DNA of 5,910 bases from an uncultured Treponema sp. GTDB taxonomy: Bacteria > Spirochaetota > Spirochaetia > Treponematales > Treponemataceae. The notes under the pieces were generated by a model. That model did not search any database and had not been told where the DNA came from. It was given only the letters and a program-made list of their open reading frames with translations. Location of the stretch: positions 1-5,910 of the forward strand of contig CAJPOH010000067.1 in NCBI GenBank assembly GCA_905372205.1, given 5' to 3'. This document shows, piece by piece, positions 1-4,468 of the stretch (positions are counted from its first letter, which is position 1; each line of letters opens with the position of its first letter). Position numbers and translations under genes: made by a program.

Positions 1-84
1 CTTTGTTAGCTCCCACAAAAGCTCCTGGCATTCTATCATATTTATATGATAGAATGCCAGGAGCTTTTGTGGGAGCTAACAAAG
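1..84. repeat. Near-perfect palindrome (41-bp arms, 2-bp centre), probable fold-back artefact
   Basis: Bases 1-41 are the exact reverse complement of bases 44-84, with only the two bases 42-43 between them. The right arm lies inside good M18 aminopeptidase coding sequence (YDRMPGAFVGANKEF). The left arm, read in the same frame, gives LAPTKAPGIL, which does not look like the family. The symmetry reaches the first base of the window, so the true arm length is unknown. The likely explanation is a fold-back chimera at a read or contig end. A hairpin replicon end or a real inverted duplication are less likely alternatives. As RNA it would form a very stable hairpin, but it lies within a gene and has no T-tract, so it is not a terminator. 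Confidence 0.95.
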
Positions 85-716
85 AGTTTTTTTCATTACC
101 AAAGATTGATAATCTTGGAATGGCTCACCCATCCGTCAGGGCATTAATTTCTAGTGGAAATGAAGATTTTACACAAGTAGCTTGTGTTTTTGATAACGAA
201 GAAATTGGTTCTTCAACGCGAGCAGGAGCTGGAAGCCCTTTCTTGTCTGATGCTCTCAAAAGAATTGTAATAGCGGGAATGGAAACACAAAAGATTGATG
301 AGCCTTTTTTTGAAGTGTTTCAACGTGTTTTGCATTCATCTTTTATGATTTCAGCTGATCAAGCACATGCTTTACATCCTAATTACACAGAAAAAAATGA
401 TATTACTAATTTCCCTTTAATGAATAAAGGGCCTGTCATCAAGGTTTCTGCGTCTATGTCTTATATGAGCGATGCGGTTTCTGCTTCTGTTTTCAAAGAA
501 GTGTGTAAGCGTGCCGACGTTCCTTGCCAAACTTTTGTTAATCGTTCAGATATGAGAGGCGGTTCTACTATTGGACCTATCACTATGGGTAATTTGAATA
601 TTCGTTGTGTTGACATTGGAAACCCTATTTTGTCTATGCACTCTGTGAGAGAATTGGGGGGAAGCTTAGACCAAGAATACATAGAAAGAGCATTTGATCA
701 ATTTTATAGGGCTTAA
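3..716 (+). CDS. M18 family aspartyl aminopeptidase, 5'-partial
   Basis: This is the C-terminal half or more of a cytoplasmic, dinuclear-zinc aminopeptidase that removes N-terminal acidic (Asp/Glu) residues from peptides. In numbering from base 3, the metal-binding and catalytic motifs in order are KIDNL (D36), FDNEEIGS (E66, E67), SADQAHALHPNY (D119) and MHSVRE (H213). NRSDMRGGSTIGPI (180-193) is the family's substrate-pocket segment. These match the family's Asp/Glu-Glu/Asp/His ligand series, so the preserved part looks active. Family members are usually around 430 residues. The N-terminal part with the first His ligand is missing because the window starts here. Codons before about residue 13 come from the left arm of the palindrome at bases 1-84 and are not believable protein, and the TTG at base 3 is not a real start. 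The TAA is at 714-716. The TSUP transporter begins 10 bp downstream, so the two may be co-transcribed, though no functional link is known. Confidence 0.93.
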   Translation: MLAPTKAPGILSYLYDRMPGAFVGANKEFFSLPKIDNLGMAHPSVRALISSGNEDFTQVACVFDNEEIGSSTRAGAGSPFLSDALKRIVIAGMETQKIDEPFFEVFQRVLHSSFMISADQAHALHPNYTEKNDITNFPLMNKGPVIKVSASMSYMSDAVSASVFKEVCKRADVPCQTFVNRSDMRGGSTIGPITMGNLNIRCVDIGNPILSMHSVRELGGSLDQEYIERAFDQFYRA

Positions 717-726
717 AAGACTTTTT

Positions 727-1500
727 ATGTCAATCTACTCAATTGCGTTCATTTGTGTTGCGGTATTCTTTGCAGGTCTTTTTGATTCTATAGCAGGCGG
801 AGGGGGGCTTATTTCTCTGCCTGCTTATCTTTTTATAGGCTTACCTGCAGACACTGCTTTTGTATGCAATAAATTTGCAGCAGGCTGTGGCACTACTTTT
901 TCTGCAATTAACTTTTTTCGCTCTGGTGTTGTTAAAATAAAGGTTGCAGCTTTTTCTGGTATTTTTGCCTTTTGTGCTTCTCAATTAGGTACTCGTCTTG
1001 TTTTAAGTATTGATCCAATTTTATTAAAGAGTATTCTTTTTGTGCTTTTGCCTATAGTTGGTGTTTTAGTCTTATTAAAAAGAGATTTGGGAGAGGTTGA
1101 TTCTTCAGGTACTATTCCTAAAAGAAGAAAAATCATTTTTGCTATTGCTATAGGTGTTTGTGTAGGCTTTTATGATGGTGTTTTTGGTCCTGGAACAGGA
1201 ACTTTTGCTATAATTGCTTATACCACTTTGATGAAGTATGATGCAAAAACAGCAGCAGGGAATTCAAAAATCTTAAATCTTTTTTCTAATTATTCTTCAC
1301 TCATACTAGGCATTTTAAGCGGGAAAATAATATATTCTCTTGTTATTCCTGCGGCAATAGCCGGAATAACTGGCAATTGTATAGGTTCTTCTCTTGCAAT
1401 TAAAAATGGAAATAAAATAATTAGACCTATGATGATTTTAGTGGTTGTGCTATTATTCATCAATCTTTTATATAACTTTATTACGATGGTGAGGGGGTAG
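727..1500 (+). CDS. TSUP (TauE/SafE) family membrane transporter
   Basis: A 257-residue polytopic inner-membrane protein of the TSUP family. Characterised members move small sulfur-containing or organic anions such as sulfite, sulfoacetate or taurine-derived products. The substrate here cannot be read from the sequence. The family's two-fold internal repeat is visible. The first half has GLFDSIAGGGGLISLP (17-32) followed by NKFAAGCGTTFSA (48-60). The second half has GFYDGVFGPGTGTF (147-160) followed by AAGNSKILNLFSNYSSL (176-192). Long hydrophobic stretches separate them, with a charged loop near residues 118-136 joining the halves. Length is normal for the family. I chose the ATG at 727, which places the first helix at the N-terminus. 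A TTG in frame at 694 would overlap the aminopeptidase gene and add 11 residues. The ribosome-binding site is weak (AAAAGA), so translation may be coupled to the upstream gene 10 bp away. Confidence 0.9.
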   Translation: MSIYSIAFICVAVFFAGLFDSIAGGGGLISLPAYLFIGLPADTAFVCNKFAAGCGTTFSAINFFRSGVVKIKVAAFSGIFAFCASQLGTRLVLSIDPILLKSILFVLLPIVGVLVLLKRDLGEVDSSGTIPKRRKIIFAIAIGVCVGFYDGVFGPGTGTFAIIAYTTLMKYDAKTAAGNSKILNLFSNYSSLILGILSGKIIYSLVIPAAIAGITGNCIGSSLAIKNGNKIIRPMMILVVVLLFINLLYNFITMVRG

Positions 1501-1508
1501 CGAAATGA

Positions 1509-1528
1509 AAAAATGACAAAACATTTTT
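1509..1528 (+). terminator. Weak AT-rich stem-loop after the transporter gene
   Basis: AAAAATG (1509-1515) and CATTTTT (1522-1528) are exact complements around a 6-nt loop, 8 nt after the transporter's TAG. The T-run is the 3' arm of the stem itself, and only one G-C pair is present, so this would be a poor intrinsic terminator. It is the only candidate for ending the upstream transcript in the 167-bp spacer (1501-1667). The rest of that spacer is AT-rich, and I see no promoter there with convincing -35 and -10 boxes. Confidence 0.25.
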
Positions 1529-1656
1529 GAAGTAGTTTTACTTAAAACCTTACCGAAACATCTTAATAAGTTTAAATCTTGCTAATATCATAAGTGAAAT
1601 ATTCTTAACTCTTTAATTTGTTTTGGTGATGTTAATTTCAAAAATCGAGATATTTT

Positions 1657-1662
1657 AAGGAG
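1657..1662 (+). promoter_or_regulatory. Ribosome-binding site AAGGAG for the first lipoprotein
   Basis: A full AAGGAG lies 5 nt before the ATG at 1668. It decides between two in-frame starts. The GTG at 1662 begins inside the Shine-Dalgarno sequence and so cannot be the start. The ATG at 1668 is well spaced and gives a standard signal peptide (MKNLKVKIVVLLAF). Confidence 0.85.
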
Positions 1663-1667
1663 TGAAT

Positions 1668-3410
1668 ATGAAAAATCTCAAAGTAAAAATTGTGGTGTTG
1701 TTGGCTTTCTTATTGTGCTTAGCTTGTAAGCATACAAATAAGGATGAAAACTCTTCAAAGCAAAAGTTTGCAATAACAATTGAAAATGTAGAAAACGGTG
1801 TCATCACAGCTAAGCTAGGTGAAAAGGTTTTAACAAGCGAAGACTTAAAAGCTGTAGAAGAAGACTCTCTACTGACTTTTACACTAACAGCAAATGAAAA
1901 GCACAAAGTGAAACATCTTATAATTGATGGAACCAAACACGAAACAATTGAAAATAAGATGATTTCTGCTAGTGTGAAAGTGAAAAAGAGCTTTAGTGTG
2001 CAAGGAGCTGTTAATACTTGTTTTGCAATAACAATTGAAAATGTAGAAAATGGTGCCATCACAGCTAAACTAGGTGAAAAGGTTTTAACAAGCGAAGACT
2101 TAAAAGCTGTAGAAGCAGATTCTCTACTGACTTTTACGCTAACAGCAAATGAAAAACACAAAGTTAAACATCTTATAATTGATGGGAAAAAATACGAAAC
2201 AGTTGAAAATCAGATGATTTCTGCTAGTGTGAAAGTGAAAAAAAGCTTTAGTGTGCAAGGAGAGGTGATAGCGGTTTTTACTATTACTATTAAAAATGGA
2301 GAACACGGAACACTTGGTGTTCTAAAAAATGGGGATGTATTAGACGCTGAAGAACTTAAAGAAATAATAAAAGACACTCAACTTACTTTCAGACTCACAT
2401 CTGACGAAGGTTATAAACCTAAGTTTCTCAAAATTGGAGAAGATGTAATAAATAATGATGAGGATAAACTAGTCTTAGAAAAACAAGTTGCTATAACAAA
2501 AGATATAGAAGTGTCTTTTGAAATGCAAGAAAACCCATTAAAATATTATACTATCGAAAAAGATGGAAAACAAATTATTTTTAAGATGGCAAAAATTCCT
2601 GAGGCAGAGAACGTAACACTTGGTGGAGACTATAAATATGAAAAGAAAATTATTGATAACAAAATGAATAAAAAACATACTGCAAGTCTTTCTTCCTTCT
2701 ATATGTGTAGCACAGAAGTAACCCAAGAGTTGTACCAAGCTATATATGGAGAAAATCCTAGTAAGTTTCAAGGAGCTCCTGCAGAAGGTGAGATTCAAGA
2801 AAAAAGACCTGTTGAAAAAGTAACATGGTTTGACTGTATTGCTTTTTGTAATATTCTAACAACTAAATTACTAAGCTCTGAGCATTGCCTATACTATTCT
2901 GATGAAGCAAAAACTAACACCTATACAAAAGAAGATGCAAAGGCTAAGAAAGATGCTTTTGCTGATTGGAGCAAAAAAGGCTTTAGGCTTCCTACAGACA
3001 CCGAATGGGAATGGGCTGCAATGGGAGGAGAAAGTTATAGCTTTGCAGGTAGTGATAACTTAGACGAAGTTGCATGGTTTGGAAGTAATGGAGCTTCAAC
3101 AGGAGGGAACGCCGGTCAAAAAACTCATGAAGTTGCAAAAAAGCTTCCTAATGGATATGGCTTATATGACATGACAGGAAATGTTGCAGAATGGTGTTGG
3201 GATTGGATGGATGCATATACAGAAAATGCAACCTTAGAAAAAGACTACAAAGGTCCAGAATCTTCTCCTAAAGGTAAAAGAGCTACAAGACCTTCAAGTT
3301 GGTTTTACACTCAAATGTGGCAATACATAGTGTGTAGAGGGCAAGGTTTGCTACCCACAGGATCACATCCTAATCTTGGTTTTAGAATTGCACAGAATAA
3401 GGCAAATTAA
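1668..3410 (+). CDS. Lipoprotein with three InlB-B-like repeats and a C-terminal FGE/sulfatase-modifying-factor-like domain
   Basis: A 580-residue predicted lipoprotein. The signal peptide MKNLKVKIVVLLAFLLCLAC ends in a relaxed, spirochaete-style lipobox with Cys20 as the lipidated residue. Residues 34-118, 119-203 and 204-288 are three 85-residue beta repeats resembling the divergent InlB B-repeat (pattern F-x-ITI-x-N...G...L-x-F-x-L-T-x-(N/D)-E). Repeats 1 and 2 match at 75 of 85 positions. The FGE-like domain covers about 300-576, with STEVTQELY (348-356), PVEKVTWFDCIAFCN (381-395), KGFRLPTDTEWEWAA (437-451), YGLYDMTGNVAEWCWDW (497-513) and LGFRIA (570-575). True formylglycine-generating enzymes oxidise a sulfatase cysteine using a Cys pair just after an RGGS motif. 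Here that stretch reads RPSSWFYTQMWQYIVC, so RGG and the CxxxxC pair are both gone. Catalysis is unlikely and a binding role is more probable. The next gene starts 2 bp after the stop codon. Lipobox, domain order and start are seen. Surface location is inferred. Confidence 0.9.
   Translation: MKNLKVKIVVLLAFLLCLACKHTNKDENSSKQKFAITIENVENGVITAKLGEKVLTSEDLKAVEEDSLLTFTLTANEKHKVKHLIIDGTKHETIENKMISASVKVKKSFSVQGAVNTCFAITIENVENGAITAKLGEKVLTSEDLKAVEADSLLTFTLTANEKHKVKHLIIDGKKYETVENQMISASVKVKKSFSVQGEVIAVFTITIKNGEHGTLGVLKNGDVLDAEELKEIIKDTQLTFRLTSDEGYKPKFLKIGEDVINNDEDKLVLEKQVAITKDIEVSFEMQENPLKYYTIEKDGKQIIFKMAKIPEAENVTLGGDYKYEKKIIDNKMNKKHTASLSSFYMCSTEVTQELYQAIYGENPSKFQGAPAEGEIQEKRPVEKVTWFDCIAFCNILTTKLLSSEHCLYYSDEAKTNTYTKEDAKAKKDAFADWSKKGFRLPTDTEWEWAAMGGESYSFAGSDNLDEVAWFGSNGASTGGNAGQKTHEVAKKLPNGYGLYDMTGNVAEWCWDWMDAYTENATLEKDYKGPESSPKGKRATRPSSWFYTQMWQYIVCRGQGLLPTGSHPNLGFRIAQNKAN
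1767..2021 (+). repeat. 85-residue repeat 1 of 3 (255 bp)
   Basis: First in-frame copy, residues 34-118 of the first lipoprotein. By eye it differs from copy 2 at about 15 of the first 240 bases, many of them in third codon positions. The last 15 bases are much more diverged. Confidence 0.95.
2022..2276 (+). repeat. 85-residue repeat 2 of 3 (255 bp)
   Basis: Second copy, residues 119-203, directly abutting copy 1 with the same 255-bp period. The protein differs from copy 1 at only 10 of 85 positions, four of them in the last five residues. This points to a recent tandem duplication. Confidence 0.95.
2277..2531 (+). repeat. 85-residue repeat 3 of 3, diverged
   Basis: Residues 204-288 keep the register and period of the two upstream copies: FTITIKN at the start, LTFRLTSDEGYKPKFLKIG in the middle, ITKDIEVSFEM at the end. 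Identity to copies 1 and 2 is much lower. This copy probably represents the ancestral repeat next to the FGE-like domain, and it is the closest of the three to the InlB-B-like consensus (DEGY). Confidence 0.8.
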
Positions 3411-3411
3411 C

Positions 3412-4398
3412 ATGAAAAAAATTACTATCTGTGTTTTTATTTTGCTTTTTATTTCTTGCAAGCAGCAAAATAAAACGCAAGAGATGAATATACCAGATAT
3501 ACCAAATGATAGTGAATTAGCTCGAAAAACAATAGAAATTATTACACAAGATGGAAAAGAAGTAAGCTTTGATATGATTGAAATTCCTTATGCAGAAAAA
3601 ATCATTCTAGGCGGAGCTAGTGAACATCAAAATAAACCGCATATTGTAACTCTTTTTCCTTATTGGATTTCAGAAACCGAAGTAACTCAAGAGTTGTATG
3701 AAGCTGTAATGGGAAATAATCCAAGTAAGAATAAAAACTTTTCGGATGAAGCATTAAATGGCGAAGTTGAAAGGTTACATCCTGTTGAAAATGTAAGTTG
3801 GCATGAAGCTATAGCTTTCTGTAATAAGCTTACAAAACTGACTGAAGGTGGAGTTGACACTGAATATGTCTATTATTCCAACAGCGAATTTACAAAATGG
3901 TATACGATAGAAGACGCTCATTTTAAGAACAAAAAGGGGGAGCTTATGCCAAAGCCTGTTTATGCTGATTGGGAAAAGAAAGGCTTCAGACTTCCTATAG
4001 AGGCTGAATGGGAGTGGGCGGCACTTGGTGGAGAAAAATATAAGTATGCAGGAAGTGATGACTTAGATGAGGTTGGCTGGTATGATAAAGACAAGAATAA
4101 AAGAAAATCTCATCAAGTAAAGATGAAAAAACCAAATGCTTATGGACTTTATGACATGTCAGGTAATGTCTATGAATGGTGTTGGGATTTGTATGCAGAA
4201 AACTATTATACCGAAGATGAACAAGATTTTGGCTATGACCCTAAAGGAAGTGATATAGGATGGTATCATAGTGTTAGAGGAGGATGTTGGGATCTTAACA
4301 AAAGAGCTTGTGAGATAACTTTAAGAAACTATAACCGCCCCTATCCTGGTAACGATATGTTAGGAATTAGATTAGCCAAAGGAGTAAAATCTCAATAA
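3412..4398 (+). CDS. Lipoprotein with FGE/sulfatase-modifying-factor-like domain
   Basis: A 328-residue predicted lipoprotein and a paralogue of the gene directly upstream, without the InlB-B-like repeats. The signal peptide MKKITICVFILLFISC puts the lipidated residue at Cys16, followed by a polar linker. The FGE-like domain covers about 48-323: SETEVTQELYEAVMGNNPS (87-105), PVENVSWHEAIAFCN (124-138), KGFRLPIEAEWEWAALGG (190-207), YGLYDMSGNVYEWCWDLY (244-261), VRGGCWDLNKRAC (288-300) and LGIRLA (317-322). RGG is kept. Cys300 sits where the second catalytic Cys of bacterial FGE lies, but the first one is replaced (Leu295), with an extra Cys292 three residues earlier. True FGE activity is therefore unlikely. 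The ATG at 3412 is one base after the upstream TAA, with only a weak AAGG before it, which suggests translational coupling in one transcript. The in-frame TTG at 3376 would overlap the upstream gene and spoil the signal peptide. The target is unknown. A surface binding role is inferred. Confidence 0.9.
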   Translation: MKKITICVFILLFISCKQQNKTQEMNIPDIPNDSELARKTIEIITQDGKEVSFDMIEIPYAEKIILGGASEHQNKPHIVTLFPYWISETEVTQELYEAVMGNNPSKNKNFSDEALNGEVERLHPVENVSWHEAIAFCNKLTKLTEGGVDTEYVYYSNSEFTKWYTIEDAHFKNKKGELMPKPVYADWEKKGFRLPIEAEWEWAALGGEKYKYAGSDDLDEVGWYDKDKNKRKSHQVKMKKPNAYGLYDMSGNVYEWCWDLYAENYYTEDEQDFGYDPKGSDIGWYHSVRGGCWDLNKRACEITLRNYNRPYPGNDMLGIRLAKGVKSQ

Positions 4399-4401
4399 TT
4401 T

Positions 4402-4437
4402 TATGCTTTAGAAGCTATTGCCTCTAAAGCATATTTT
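4402..4437 (+). terminator. Hairpin with short T-run between the second and third lipoproteins
   Basis: TATGCTTTAGA (4402-4412) pairs perfectly with TCTAAAGCATA (4423-4433) over 11 bp around a 10-nt loop, then four T's (4434-4437). It starts 3 bp after the stop of the second lipoprotein gene. The stem is AT-rich and the T-run is short, so termination may be partial. No convincing promoter fits in the 31 bp left before the next start codon, so some read-through into the third gene is likely. Confidence 0.6.
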
Positions 4438-4458
4438 AAGCCAAGTTAATTGTTTTAA

Positions 4459-4465
4459 AGAAGGA
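4459..4465 (+). promoter_or_regulatory. Ribosome-binding site AGAAGGA for the third lipoprotein
   Basis: A purine-rich AGAAGGA lies just upstream of the ATG at 4469, with slightly short spacing (3 nt after the last A). It supports independent initiation of the third gene despite the preceding hairpin, and it supports the start that gives a lipoprotein signal peptide. Confidence 0.65.
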
Positions 4466-4468
4466 AAT

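Noticed and set aside
1..84. Palindrome as a Borrelia-like hairpin telomere
   Set aside because: It interrupts a conserved gene at the very window edge, no telomere resolvase gene is seen, and treponemes are known for circular chromosomes. A fold-back artefact is simpler. Kept only as a lower-ranked alternative.
461..682. Minus-strand open frame of 73 codons inside the aminopeptidase gene
   Set aside because: It lies fully antisense to well-conserved M18 motifs and has no recognisable domain or ribosome-binding site, so it is a shadow frame.
694..726. TTG start at 694 for the transporter, and likewise TTG at 3376 for the second lipoprotein
   Set aside because: Both would extend into the preceding gene. 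The downstream ATGs at 727 and 3412 give normal N-termini, a first membrane helix and a lipoprotein signal respectively.
1535..1548. GTTTTA-CT-TAAAAC inverted repeat as a terminator
   Set aside because: The loop is only 2 nt (about 4 nt if the stem is shortened), the stem is nearly all A-T, and no T-run follows.
1579..1606. TTGCTA and TATTCT as a promoter for the first lipoprotein
   Set aside because: Spacing is about 15 bp and both boxes match the consensus poorly. In such AT-rich sequence this is expected by chance.
1655..2161. Minus-strand open frame of 168 codons with its own internal repetition
   Set aside because: Its repetition is just the antisense reading of the 255-bp repeats of the first lipoprotein, which has a clear ribosome-binding site, signal peptide and domains on the + strand.
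1767..2531. Regular repeats as a CRISPR array
   Set aside because: The units are 255 bp, coding, in frame and without unique spacers, so they are protein domain repeats.
2538..2798. Minus-strand open frame of 86 codons
   Set aside because: Antisense to the start of the FGE-like domain, rich in Phe, Ser and Leu from complementing AT-rich coding sequence, and without initiation signals.
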